Notes: generated by a model from the sequence alone, not told the origin. Positions 32,246 to 43,187 are shown, numbered from the stretch's first letter. The stretch: 64,000 nt of DNA from Isoetes taiwanensis (GCA_021234155.1 JAJEKV010000217.1:558001-622000); one strand, 5' to 3'. Program-made: numbers and translations.

Positions 32246-33059
32246 GAGGCACCTTTGATCAGTGCTAATACTGGTTACTGTGAAGATTTATGTTTTATTT
32301 TTTAATTAGGACATTTTCAATTACAGCAGTAACATTTGGTAGACAAGTGATGCCATCGCAAGAATTCTCAATTGGCTATAATGAACCAAGTTAAACAAGT
32401 TTTTGAAAGACATTCGCTCCCTTAGACATTCTAACATCTGCCATGAATGACTACAGAAAGCTATATTTGTAGCGTAAATCTATAAGGAGATTGGAAAAGT
32501 GGACCCCCTGGATGGTCGTTCTGAGATGGTAAGTAGTTATTAAAAAGATAGAGATGGGCATAGGGATGGTAGTGCAAGGATTCCATCTCCTTTGCGTTGC
32601 TGATTGATCTGGACACAGGCATGCTTCCAGATGGTAGTATGAAGAACAGGCCTGCAGCAAAAGTGTATGCATACACCATATAGATGGTGACATTTGTAAG
32701 GTAAGGTATTCTCATTTATTTATTATATTGTTTTAAAGTTCTGGTGCACCATATGATTTCTCCCAGCAAATTTTAGGACATAGAAAGGTAACAATAAATT
32801 TGTTAATTTTGTAGTTCAAGGTAGTCTAAAAATGCTACTTCCTGTGATGGTGATGGATAGCAAATATAATCAAAATGGTCGTCTCTCTAACTTGAGCCTA
32901 CTTAATAGATCATGTCCCCTTTGCATTCCGGTTCCATTTCGTAATATCATAGATCATTGGTTGGGGCTAGCTAAACTTAAGATACATTCATGGTTAAATG
33001 CCCATTTATTCTCTAAGAATCAATCTCTTGTCGAGCTTTGGTTAACTATTCTGAAAAGC

Positions 33060-33640
33060 CAGGTTGTAAGAATGTAAATTTTGTGAAGGCTTTTATGATC
33101 AGATCAAGAAGTTCAGAGAGAGGGCTGCTTGTCTTCCAGTCTTCCAGATGACTATATTGTATGTCTAGTGGGTGACATGTTTACTGAAGAAGGCCTTCCT
33201 ACATATTTGACAATGGTTAATATATTTGTTGGAACTAGGGATGAGACTAGTGCAAGTTATTCTACGCGGGTATGCTGGGGCCAAGCTTGGACTCTAGAGG
33301 AGAATAGGCATGGGAACAGATTGAACAGATATTTATATTTAAGTAGTTGTGTCTTATTTTTGAAACACTAAGGCATCTTGTCTTCATGCCCATTTCAATA
33401 ATTCATGATGGCTGATCAAGTTTGACAAGGAGGAACAAGAGAGCCCAATCAACGTAATGATTATTCTCTACGACTATAATGTGGCTTATAATTCGGCAAT
33501 TCAAATAAAGTTGTTTCAGTAGCAGTAAGAGCTTAGGTGGCTAAAATGTTCTCTAGGGATTATGGGGATGGCTGTGGTGCCACCAAATGTTATACCATAA
33601 TTTTAAGAAGAGAAGTCATTTGTTGCTGGTCATTTTCTTT
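33060..33640 (+). pseudogene. Stearoyl-ACP desaturase gene fragment
   Basis: A decayed piece of the soluble plastid acyl-ACP desaturase, which introduces the delta-9 double bond into stearoyl-ACP. Recognisable blocks are [13 protein letters not shown] (33088-33126), [20 protein letters not shown] (33141-33200), DET-AS (33241-33255) and [19 protein letters not shown] (33288-33345). The EENRHG block supplies one Glu-x-x-His pair of the diiron site. The word GTCTTCCA is tandemly duplicated at 33130-33145, shifting the frame between the first two blocks. After 33371 the frame ends. A weak RDYGD match at 33555-33570 may mark the next exon, but the second iron-binding motif (DEKRHE) is not seen. 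Not functional. Confidence 0.85.
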
Positions 33641-34103
33641 GCCATCATCATCTGCTGCAGCGCTGCTTCAAACCATTCAGGTAAGCTTAAGGGCCCTTTT
33701 TTTTTTTCAATGTAGACATGTTCTCTTAGGTTTTATGATTCCAGGTTATTTATGGCCGTCAAATTCTATGATGTACATGGCTATGGAGTTTTTTCCCCAC
33801 AATGCCAGCTTCTAGCTTAATGAGCCCTTATGTTTTGAAGCTCTTGGATTTTATGAATTCAGGTTATTTATGGTCGTCAAGTTCTACTAGAAGACTATGT
33901 ATTTATTAAATTTAACAAAATCAGTTTGATCAGTATTCTTAATACTTAACGCTTGTAATAGAAAACAACCTTTCAGAAGAACACAAATGTGTTTACAAGC
34001 TATGGCATTATAGAGCTTAATTTTGAAGGCACAAATGGCTTTCAAAAAATTGTCGGATTTCTCTAATCTCAAAATATGTTAGATAGCAGGATCTAGTTAA
34101 CTG

Positions 34104-34149
34104 GCCATTGTTGTGAAGGGTTCTTTAAAGAACCCTTCACAACAATGGC
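34104..34149. repeat. 46-base perfect palindrome
   Basis: Two 23-base arms (left arm GCCATTGTTGTGAAGGGTTC plus TTT) meet without spacer at 34126/34127. Not part of any recognised gene. Confidence 0.95.
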
Positions 34150-35575
34150 TTTTCTTTCTCTTTATAAAAACAAGGTGCTGCGCACGGAGGGTTGCCCTCC
34201 GTGACTCGAGGGTGAAGTGGCTTAAATCATACTTCAAAGTCATGATTCACAATCAATCAAAAATGCTACTTCAAAACAATACAATACTTGATACTTGATT
34301 CTTGCTTTCAACAAGAATTTGACCCTTGATCCCTAAAATATTATTCTAGGTCTGGAAAGGGCCAATTCAAGCCTACGCAATTTACCTCTTGCAGATTGAA
34401 CTCCTCCTTGTTTCTCTGATCAATAACTCAAACGCCTGCAGCCTTTGGCAGCCCCAATGCCACATTATCATCTAATAATCTTATGTACAGGCTGCATCCT
34501 TATCCTTACAACTCCTCCTCAGCCTGTACCTACTTGTGCTTTACACTAGTTTAAATTCCGTCAACACCTTCATGAGCATATCTACTTGCTTTGATACCTT
34601 TGTTAGTTCTCGGTAAATAGCCTAATCACAAATCATATCCCTCAAGAAATCACCACGGGATCTCCGTGGATATTAATATAATATATATCCATCCGTCCTA
34701 ACCTTTAGCTTCGTAAGCGACTTCCAAGAATAAGTGGTAGGCTCTACATTTTTTACACTTCTATAAGCCTCGGTTTCTTCCAGCTAGGTATCGGCGACAA
34801 AAAAGCAAACACTTACACCAAGTCGGACTAAAAAAAAAAAAAAAAAAAAAAACACACATTGGGAAACCTTTCTAACAAAGGCCAGCCAAAAAAAGCATAT
34901 ACCAAGTTCTTAATGCACCAGATGCCCCTTGTCATGTGTAAGACTCGTAGAATTCAAAGTGGTGTGAGAGGAGTATCATCAGAATGTTCAGTTAAACATG
35001 CAATTTTGCCTATGAAAATTTTGGTCAAATTTCAACAAGTTCAATGCTATTATTACATCCTAGACTTTGATGCACACAGCAACGGACATGAATGCAGAGA
35101 CACCACTAGACATTATAAACTATTATTTACAATTTTGGCGTTCGGTTACGTGGACAACTGTTTTGTTCGAATTAAAAAATAACACAAACATGCATTTTAC
35201 ATCTATATCAAACATTGTGTAGGCCACGTCTGAAAGCTCCAATTGTTCATTTTAGAATAGATAGACGTGAACTAACTCCTTAAACATGATAATACAGTTC
35301 ATTCCATGTTGCTTTCAATATGCACATGTACTATAGGAGAGGGACATTGTAATAAGAAAATAGCACTAGCATCACACCACTTATCACAGATCCTGAAGCT
35401 GGGTCGCGTGGTTGAGAACACAAAAATTTGCCACCACTTGGAAAAAACTTATAATGATTTTGGATTCAAAACATAAATATGGGATAAGATACAAAAGGCA
35501 GTAAATCATGCAGTAAAAACTAACTATTTTTTGTTTTACATTTAAAATAACGTAATATAAATTAATACTTGACAT
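34150..35575. other. No recognisable gene; poly(A) run at 34830-34852
   Basis: A run of 23 A at 34830 could be the tail of a retroposed sequence whose body would lie to the left, but no matching body or target duplication was found. A 107-codon frame at 34859-35182 has no recognisable domain. Confidence 0.4.
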
Positions 35576-35585
35576 CCCAAAGACT

Positions 35586-35619
35586 TTCGATTGCCCACGA
35601 AGGTGGGCAATTTTCTAGT
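35586..35619 (-). repeat. Hairpin resembling a CACTA-transposon terminus
   Basis: On the minus strand it reads ACTACTAGAAAATTGCCCAC, then CTTC and GTGGGCAAT. A CACTA-like end followed by a subterminal hairpin is typical of plant CACTA elements. The first base is not C, and no second end was found in the window. Confidence 0.35.
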
Positions 35620-35974
35620 AGTAATATAAAGTGGAGAATATAGTGGGAATCCTATGGTGGTTGATGTCAACATCTATGTATCATATGGGCAACAAGGCAA
35701 TGGTGCTGGGGCCATCGGTTATCCCGGATGCCCATACCTATACATCCATCCACTGGTATTTCAGGGCATATTTTGTGTGACCCGAGCCACAGGATCAATG
35801 CACAAATGTTCCAAACGATCTAAATCCCATTCTGGCTAGCATCCATCCAATGGGTTTTTCATTTTATTCTAAGTCGCCATCTTAGAGTATTTCATAAATC
35901 GAATACCCATAAAAACCATTATTATGCAATTGATATTAGTTGGCTTAATGAAGAACTAGATGAAAAATTTGTAA

Positions 35975-36779
35975 CTAAGGCATTTGACAGGATGTTGAAC
36001 TTTCGCACCATGCTCAACATGATCCTTCCGATGCCCAAATTGCTTTTACAACGTGAATTAGAACATGTATTTTTAGCCTTTTTGACTGCATTTTAAAATC
36101 AGAAAGGGGCAAATCCACCTCCAATTCGGGGTTCCTCGAGTATCTACTTCTACTATGTTGACATGATCATGACATTTGACGGGATGTTGAACTTTCATAC
36201 AATGCTCAACATTATCTTTTCTGATGGCCAAATCTACTTTTACAAAGGGGACTGGAGCATGTACTTCTATTCTTTTGAGCATTCAAAACCGTAGTAGGTA
36301 AATCCAGCTCCATCACGGCTTCACAGTATCGACCATGTTAGCATGATCATAGCATTTGACGAATGTTGAACTTTCACACAATCTTTCTCGCCCTTCTTGG
36401 TTCTCTCCGTTATGCCCCTTCACATGATTATGTCTATGGTCATCACATTGGTGCTCAGCTTGATTTTCATAAGTAGCATGATTATTGTGATTTCCATGCT
36501 TATGACCATCGTGATTCCCATCATGACCACCACACATCGCGAATGGTCATGCTTACGCTTTGTGACGATCATGGGGCTGGCAATGACTTGAGCTACAATT
36601 CTTTTGGTGTCTTCTTCGTAAAAGCAACATGCTATTAAAGGTGACAAGACAATACATGTGCCAACATCCGCAAGAACCGCTACCCATATAGAGAAGCATA
36701 TCCCCGTACCGTAAAGCACTATAATGATAATTTTTGTAATCAACGACAATGATACATTTTGAATGATTTTAGCACGCAC
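35975..36779 (-). pseudogene. C-terminal part of a P1B heavy-metal ATPase (HMA-like)
   Basis: The minus strand at 36420-36779 encodes VRAKIIQNVSLSLITKIIII and FSIWVAVLADVGTCIVL. These are the end of the catalytic part and the last two membrane helices of plant Zn/Cd/Pb-exporting P1B ATPases (HMA2/3/4 group; WAAVLADVGTCLLV in family members). The next frame (36313-36537) is a His-rich tail, CGGHDGNHDGHKHGNH followed by DDHRHNH, as expected for the metal-binding C-terminus. Farther on (35985-36350) the tail contains repeats with H, C and D residues such as VKCHDHVNIVEVDT and VKCYDHANMVDT. The frames differ and stops intervene, and the upstream ATPase domains are absent. It is a decayed gene end. 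Confidence 0.8.
35978..36390 (-). repeat. About 185-base tandem repeat coding the metal-binding tail
   Basis: CATTTGACAGGATGTTGAAC and following bases recur at about 35980, 36172 and 36352 (the last shortened). The repeats coincide with the repeated HCMK..VKCHDH peptide pattern on the minus strand. Confidence 0.8.
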
Positions 36780-36784
36780 CTTGC

Positions 36785-37690
36785 CTTAAAAAGCCAAAGC
36801 TGCAACTAGGAGGACATGTAGGAAAGGGAACTCGGAAAGTATTGCAAGGACACCCTAAATACCGATCTTGGCTCGATCCCCATCGCATAGGCTAGACATT
36901 TCCCACAAAATGTTGAATTGGGCGTATGGATGCCATTGTTGGCAAAGAAACAACAACGGTTACTATAAGAAGCCAAGTCCTTCAGGATGGCTTATATCCC
37001 ATGAGCCCATAAATTGCGACATTATCGTTACATGAAACAAGCCTGGTTTGCATTTGCAAGACGTTCAAACTTGCTTATGCATGGCCACAGTTCATCTTGC
37101 TATGTCTTAAGATTTACAAAATAAATGCATGAACCCGCATGAATAGAAATGGTCTCCCCATAGAACATTTGCTTGCAACAAAACAAAGGACATTTTAGAT
37201 CGAGCTTCAGATTAGTGGCTCAAGAAGGATCTCTCGAACCAAGCTAATGTTATGTAACTCTCAAAAATCTTGTTTGTAAACCATAAATGGCATTGTTCTT
37301 GCAAGTTATGGACAATTTATAGTTCTTTGTAAGAATACGCCAGAAGATACCTTCGAATGGCACCTCATGCGGTAATGTCCGTGATGAATGCCGGCCTTGC
37401 TCGAAGAAGGAATGTACCTTGCACGGTGGAGGCGTCTTCCCGCTATAATTGCTGACCTATTGAACCAAAATTGCATAGTTCCTTTGCGTCTTGCAGTACT
37501 ATCTTACCTCTATGTGACCCATGAAGTTTCAGATGAAGTAATCATTTTCGACATAAAAAATATTCAGAAGGTATTCTATCTGCTTGGTAGAAGAAAATTT
37601 ACCCTGAAACCAATATAAGCATGACCTGCCTGTAGAAAATAGAAAAGCATGATTAATAGATCATGCAATGCAATCGACATAACTAATTTG
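36785..37690. other. No recognised gene
   Basis: A 76-codon plus frame (37388-37618) and a Cys-containing minus stretch near 36860-37060 look somewhat protein-like, but no domain is recognised. The expected upstream exons of the HMA fragment are not found. Confidence 0.35.
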
Positions 37691-37708
37691 CAGATCAATA
37701 TATACAGG

Positions 37709-38559
37709 CTTTTCAGTTAAAGTTTCTATTGGGGCGATGGGATAGAGTTCTTTGGCAAAAAGTTGCTGCTTTTCTACAGCCTATTCTGCCACACCAAGAA
37801 GATATTTTGGTATGGGTTTGCCATGAAGAAATTAAGGAGTGCAAACTTGTGAACTCTATGTATCAGTTGTTGCTTGATACTGATATTCTTCCTCCGTCTA
37901 ATAAGTGGTCTCTTCAACTTCCTCCGCTTCAATGGCAGAAGGTGTGGTCTCGGGCATGGGACAAGCTACTTCATCCTAAAGTGGCAGTTCTTTGGTGGCA
38001 GATTCTTCATAGGTGTCTGCGGGTTAATGTGCTTGTCCATAAGTTTAACCCTAGAATATCAAATCGGTGTCCGGTATGCAAGCGTGGATCCGAGACCATT
38101 GAGCATTGCTTTTTCATGTGTGAACACCTTAGGCGGTATGGGACCTGGTTGTTTTCCCTTTTTCGGGTTTCACTAACAAGTCAACAACCGCTTTTGGCAA
38201 TTTACCCAAGTACACCGGACGAGTTACAAGGCGGGCTTTTCATCTAGCAGCAGGATGGTTGCTTTGGACTATCTGGAAAAGACGAAGATTGGTAATCTTC
38301 AAAGGTCTGGATGTGGCAGATAATCGTGTTCTCCAAGAAGCTCAAGGTTACATTGTAAAGTCGTATCATTGTTCTTCACTTGCCCCTCGCAAGAGGCGAT
38401 TGATTTTTGAGGAGTTTTTGGATGTGCACTCTTATGCTTAGGCAGGTTGCTTCACTCGGTGGGTCTCCGCTTATCCGCTGAGATTTTATTCCTGTCTCTG
38501 CATTTATACTTGTATTTGACTCTTTGATTGAATAAAGTCTGACGTCCTTCAACAAAAAA
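37709..38559 (+). mobile_element. 5'-truncated LINE insertion with target-site duplication
   Basis: An 851-base insertion is flanked by the 12-base direct repeat AATATATACAGG (37697-37708 and 38560-38571). It ends with AATAAA at 38531 and a short A-rich tail, the signature of target-primed reverse transcription. It contains only the C-terminal part of ORF2. The same family is present at 23.9 kb and 28.7-29.5 kb. Confidence 0.95.
37729..38441 (+). pseudogene. LINE ORF2 C-terminus (zf-RVT domain)
   Basis: The frame at 37729-38247 reads WDRVLWQKVAAFLQPI, then VWSRAWDKLLHPKVAVLWWQ, NVLVHKFNPRISNRCPVCK and ETIEHCFFMCEHLR. This is the Cys/His zinc-binding region (C-x2-C ... H-C ... C-x2-H) that follows reverse transcriptase in plant LINEs. 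A one-base frame break near 38247 moves the remainder into 38259-38441 (LWTIWKRRRLVIFKG ... YHCSSLAPRKRRL). The 5' part with endonuclease and polymerase is missing, so it is inactive. Confidence 0.9.
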
Positions 38560-38884
38560 AATATATACAGGTCAAATGGGACAAATAAGCATACCTTGAA
38601 TAAATAGAGAAAACAAGGAAGGAATGCCTTATATATTACCTTCAAGTTCTGGACAAATTAAGCTCAACATATACATGCACGTACTCCATGAATTCACCAA
38701 ACGTTGTGAATTTTGAGGTAGCAACCACTTTAAAAATCCCTCCAAATTCATATATATTGGCCTATTCTTACGGGGGTTTCTGTAAAGCCACTAGACTACG
38801 TATTATCAACTTCAGAATCCCAACAAGAGCTTTGTTTGTCCGACAAAATAATCAAGGCTAGGCTAGAAATAAACTTATTAATTA

Positions 38885-39243
38885 TAGTGGCAAACCGTGA
38901 TAAAACTTCAGGCACTCCCGTGCATCCAGAAAGTTTCTTGCCATTGTCTGGCATAGATCATTTTGCTGCATTTTGTGGAAGAGTCAATGTGCCTCATAGA
39001 AGTAGCCATATTGTGCATATAGTTCAATGTCAATCAACGCATTCCAAGATACCAAATTCGACTTTGTATACTATCAAACCTAGTGTTTGCATCCTTCAAA
39101 TTTCAAACCTACCATACATGTTTATAAGGGCAGGCCCAATAAGCAGATCCGTTGCAAGGTTGTTTGCATAGATACAGGCATGAGCTATAAGACCCTCTAT
39201 TAAAACCGCCATGCTTGCACACACTTCCAAGATCTTTGCAAGA
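38885..39243 (-). pseudogene. PPR protein fragment (PLS type)
   Basis: Two frames on the minus strand together match the repeat pattern of plant organelle RNA-editing PPR proteins. At 39110-39240 the peptide reads LAKILEVCASMAVLIEGLIA, then HACIYANNLATDLLIGPALI and NMYG, the usual ILKACAS..GKxxHA...VGxALIxMYxK pattern. At 38945-39075 it reads NLVSWNALIDIELYAQYGY, then LFHKMQQND, matching VVSWNALIxxYAQxGxxxEAxxLFxxM. A frame change near 39080-39110 and internal stops show decay. Only about three repeats remain. Confidence 0.8.
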
Positions 39244-39249
39244 GATATT

Positions 39250-40030
39250 ATCTAGCACAACACCGGGGAATCAACAATTGGCATATTTACCCACCTTTAA
39301 AAAACGCCTTAAATTGCAAGGATCTCAACGGCTCGGGCATCGCAAGTACATGGATGGAGTATCCAGCTTTTGAAGACCTATTGTCAAGGAGCTTCATCCA
39401 AAATCTAATACTGGTCTATCTACATTGCCTCCACAATATAAACTTACTTTCATCTGGATAATCATCCTGCATTTCAAGCATAAAAATTCTTAGCATGAAA
39501 ATACTTTTTAATATACTAATTCCTAACAAAGTGTAACCATACCGTACCGGAAAGACCTTGCGTAAAGGAGATAGTCACCGGATTCACAAAGTCCATGATA
39601 ATGGCGTAAGAAGTAGCGAGATTTAGGGTCGGACCGATGTGGCAGGAGCTTCAAGAATGATAAAATGGAGAAAGGTCGGGAATCATCTTGAAGCAATACT
39701 ATAGCCTTGAGTCCCATGACTCCAAGCTCAAAAAATCGTGCTTTTAACTATGCTCCATTTCGACTCCATTGACGACAAAACACAACCAAATCTATGGAAG
39801 CTACATGGCAAAACAAAAGGGTGACTGCTTGGCCGCTTATCCACTACGTCTCTTCTTTGATTCAAGCCATAGCCCTGCCATAGCCCGCTGAAAGAAGACT
39901 CCATAATCAGAAATCTAGGCTAATCGGGCATATGCCATATGTTGATCAGATGTGAACAAGATTGTGCGATTCTTTAAGAAGCTCTGTTTGACACAGACCC
40001 AGCTTGTGCGAAATCCAACAAAATTCTGAG
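39250..40030. other. No recognised gene
   Basis: A minus frame at 39523-39717 and short stretches near 39290-39440 look weakly protein-like, but no domain is recognised. They could be upstream parts of the decayed PPR gene. Confidence 0.35.
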
Positions 40031-40039
40031 CGAGCACCG

Positions 40040-40215
40040 GTTTCCCGGTTTCCACAGTTCCTCTCCAGCAACAGGGGCAACCGAGCATTTACAGTCTATG
40101 ATGGGTTTTTAGCACTCATTGGCATATTCTGGGTATATATTGGCATATACCTAGCATATGCCACAATTCCACCTCAACAAGGGCTTGCCCCCTTAGGGGC
40201 AACCCAAAAATCCTT
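40040..40215 (+). repeat. Dispersed repeat, copy 2
   Basis: Shares with copies 1 and 3 the order CCGGTTTCC, TTTACAGTCTATG, GGCATATTCTGGGTATA, AGCATATGCC and CTTAGGGGCAACCCAAAA. Same strand as copy 1 and opposite to copy 3 at 41.4 kb. Confidence 0.7.
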
Positions 40216-40470
40216 TGCCTCTTGTGGACAACTTGTGTTGTTTTCTACTATACGTTCAAGATCTAATACAAGAAATAGTTCATCTTTTGTTCCATGTAAC
40301 AAATATTCCGTTTTGTATACCTTGTCTTAGATGGGGGAACTGAATAAATCATGGTCAGGCCCATGACCTCAAAATCAGAAAGCTATTTTTCCGGTTCCCG
40401 CGCACGAGAGACAACGTGCCCAGAAATCGCATGGGATTAGAAGTTTGCATCTTTCTTATTTGGAGCTGCA

Positions 40471-40480
40471 CCTATATAAG
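40471..40480 (+). promoter_or_regulatory. Probable TATA box of the ZZ-protein gene
   Basis: CCTATATAAG lies about 445 bases before the start codon. A 5'-untranslated intron is plausible between GAAG|GTGACG (about 40541) and TTCTGCAG (about 40892), which would place the box near a normal distance from the cap site. Inferred from sequence only. Confidence 0.5.
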
Positions 40481-40915
40481 TTTGTTGAATGAACCGCAGC
40501 TTTGTACACAATCGGGAGAAGACAGTTCCAGATTCGAAGGTGACGTCCCTGATTCTAATAATCTGAAATTTTGTCACTTCTCCTGATTTTTAATTCCATG
40601 ATTTCCTCGATCTCCATTTTTTGATGAATCCTTTGTATGTCGAGCTTAGGTTGGCAGTTTACTTTTCATCTTGAGTTGAATCTCGCTTCAGGGGAATCTG
40701 TTTTTGATAAGTCTAGGATTTCGATTTCATAGTAACGAGGGCCTAAATCCGATGTCCTGTCAGAAAGATTTACTTTGATTTTCATTCCTTCAGCAGTTCA
40801 CTGGCATTAAGGAGTTTAAGTTATCTCAGTTTCAGTCATACGGTTTAAGAAAGTGGGGAAGCTTAGCTGATTCATATAAGTTTTCTGCAGTTTTTACCAA
40901 CATCCCTGATCAGTC

Positions 40916-41197
40916 ATGAGTTGTCTTTGTAACGCCTGTGGAACGAAATTGGACATTGCATACACATGCACTGAATGTTGGGAGGAGAATAATGACGATA
41001 CTTACGACCTGTGCGGTCGTTGTTTGGTGAGAACGAGACATGAACATGGGCGTGAGTTTTTCGTAGAGCGCAACGTGATGTCTAAGCGCAAGAAGATTTT
41101 GACGAGGGCTTTGCAGTTTGGCGCTGCCGTTGCAACAATTGTTGGAGCCTTTGTGGGTGGTAAGATATCACAGTTTTTTATACCTGCTTACCATTGA
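40916..41197 (+). CDS. Small ZZ-type zinc-finger protein with C-terminal membrane segment
   Basis: A complete 93-codon frame. Residues 5-45 show paired cysteines and histidines, CNAC...YTCTEC...YDLCGRC...HEHG, the spacing of a ZZ/C1-like zinc-binding domain usually involved in protein contacts. After a basic stretch (MSKRKKILTR) residues 67-90 form a hydrophobic, Gly/Ala-rich helix (ALQFGAAVATIVGAFVGGKI) that could anchor the protein in a membrane with the finger in the cytosol. A TATA-like box upstream and an AATAAA at 41410 support an expressed unit. The family is not certain. The gene is framed by inverted copies of a dispersed repeat (40.04-40.22 and 41.44-41.60 kb). Confidence 0.65.
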   Translation: MSCLCNACGTKLDIAYTCTECWEENNDDTYDLCGRCLVRTRHEHGREFFVERNVMSKRKKILTRALQFGAAVATIVGAFVGGKISQFFIPAYH

Positions 41198-41376
41198 TGT
41201 TCAAGACTTTTCTTCGTCTCATTTTTTCATTGTTTATTTTGACAGCTGAGAGGCACCACCACTAAAACAATCATCCCACGCTTCGAGCTGCCCGTTTGTA
41301 ACTATAATAACTCGTGTATCATCTGCATGTTTTTTTTTTTTTTGTGGGTTTCTCCACGTGGATGTATATCCTATAT

Positions 41377-41437
41377 GTAATATTTTATAAAATTTCTTAT
41401 GACATTCTGAATAAATGGCTACGGTTGTTTGGGATTT
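41377..41437 (+). terminator. Likely polyadenylation region, duplicated at 43.57 kb
   Basis: TTTATAAAATTTCTTATGAC followed by ATTCTGAATAAATGGCTAC contains AATAAA. The same 55 bases recur almost unchanged at 43571-43624. Confidence 0.5.
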
Positions 41438-41600
41438 CTTTTGGGTTGCCCCTAGGTTTTCATGTGGGTTTTCGGCATATTCTGAGCATATACTGGAATA
41501 TTCCTAGATTATGCAGAAACTGCTTCAAACTGGCGGTCTCCTGTAAATTGACAGTCGCCAGTGTTGCTGGGCGGCCGTTGTGCAAACCGGCTAACCGGCA
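41437..41600 (-). repeat. Dispersed repeat, copy 3
   Basis: On the minus strand it matches copy 1: GCCGGTTTGC, CAATTTACAGGAGA, CCAGTTTGAAGCAGTTTC, CAGAATATGC and CCTAGGGGCAACCCAAAA. Inverted relative to copy 2, with the ZZ gene between them. Confidence 0.7.
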
Positions 41601-41604
41601 TCGC

Positions 41605-43185
41605 CATAATCGATGCATTCTCGATGAAATGATCAAATGCTGCTCCTTCTCGTCTTTCTTTGGAATCAATCTTCCCATTCATAAGCCCAACAACAGAATC
41701 AAATTGAACTGAGACAATAGATTATGGGCAGCAGGCCAAAGTCTTTATGTAGACGAGATGGTTCGGTAGAGTGGATACCTGGTCTAGTAAAAGAAGGTCG
41801 TGCATCTGTAGAAGGAGTTCCTGGCTGGCTGGAAGAAGAAGCCTTTGAATCTGGGGTTGTAGGTCTCCGGTGCTCAGCTCAAACCGCCCTCTTTGGAGCA
41901 TCAGACCCATCAATGGTTTTGCACTTTGAGCTACGAACTATGGCGATTTAAACCCAATTGCTCTACCAGGGTTCAACTTTATTCCCAGACCAGTCTCTTC
42001 TAGATAAGCACATGCGCTTTTCCTTTTGAAACAATCAAATTCTAGCTCAAACAAAAGTACAACTCGTGTGAGTGAAATCGGCAGAAGCATGGGTTGTTAT
42101 GTTTGTGGAACAGGTGGATAGACTCAAGTTCGATGAAGAGGGAAATCGACCCATTTTGAGATTTGCAACAGAAAGTAATAGGAGCAACTAGGTGAGAATA
42201 CATGCTTTAGCTTTGGGAAAATTGAGATTCTTGCTTGAGACAATGTGCAAACTATGCTCTAAGCGTCTAAGGGTACCTACACACCATGGGGTCAATTTCG
42301 TTAAGTTAAAAAAATTTAAGTTAACTATTAACACACATGGTTTTTTTTTAACAAAATTGTTAATTTTAAGGGGTTAACTTTTAACAAACTGTTAGAGTTA
42401 AATTGGGCATTTAACCCCTTTTCACATTGATTTTTGTTATGTTATTTCTTAACATTTAGCTAACAATTTTATGTTTTGTCAACCAAAACTTATTCGATGC
42501 CGGACCCCTTCGTTTAGTTCTGTTAACTCGTCGGAGACAGGCGTCGAGACTCCCAATGGCTCCATCGCCAGAGCTCCTCGCCGTGGCATTGGCTCCAAAG
42601 TCTGATGAATCCAATCTGTAAGTTTCTTCCATATATACTGGATGAGTTTTCTCTTCCATATATTGCGTTGAAGGTAGGGTACATTCTGTGCCTTCTTTTT
42701 CTCTACAGACTATTTCTTATCAAAGATTCTGTGTTTTACTAAGAGAATACACACTTCCTGAAGCTCATATATGCCACTATTCAAAATAGTTAAAATCTAA
42801 TGAAGAAGATTTGAAATCTAAAACAGAGAGTAGTTTTGAAGCAGGAGCATGATAGTGGATTTCAGAGTGGGTTCAGAAATTAAGTTTATTTAAATATTCT
42901 AGAAACATAGGATTCAAAATTCGTTCTTATCAAATGCAGCTGAAATGGCCAATAATAATCAAGTAGAGATTGTAGCACCTTCTAGCGTCTATTTTCTATT
43001 ACATAATTTTCAGTAAATGTATGCGTGAACTTCATTGTCCTTTAATGCCATCAATGTAGTATGTGGAGATATATGAATTGTAAATCTAATTTACATGTGG
43101 AATTAATGGTGCCCTTGCTTCCTCTTGCCACATTTATCAAGGATTACGTAAATTTAATGGCCATGAAATACCCATTCTGGAACCT
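41605..43185. other. No recognised gene; possible first exon at 42557
   Basis: At 42557 an ATG opens MAPSPELLAVALAPKSDES and is followed by a good donor, CT|GTAAGT, near 42618. No second exon was found. GTTAAC-rich AT sequence fills 42290-42480. The frames at 41722-41951 lie on both strands and are unrecognised. Confidence 0.35.
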
Positions 43186-43187
43186 CA

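Noticed and set aside
34350-34852. Retroposed gene ending in the 23-A run
   Set aside because: No recognisable body and no matching direct repeats flank the run.
36397-36591. Met/Ile-rich plus frame suggesting a membrane protein
   Set aside because: Antisense of the His-rich HMA tail; CAT-rich codons read as ATG on the other strand.
41935-41980. Possible tRNA gene on the minus strand (TGGTAGAGCAATTGG, GGGTTTAAATC)
   Set aside because: The A-box-like and B-box-like words are only about a dozen bases apart; no cloverleaf can be formed.
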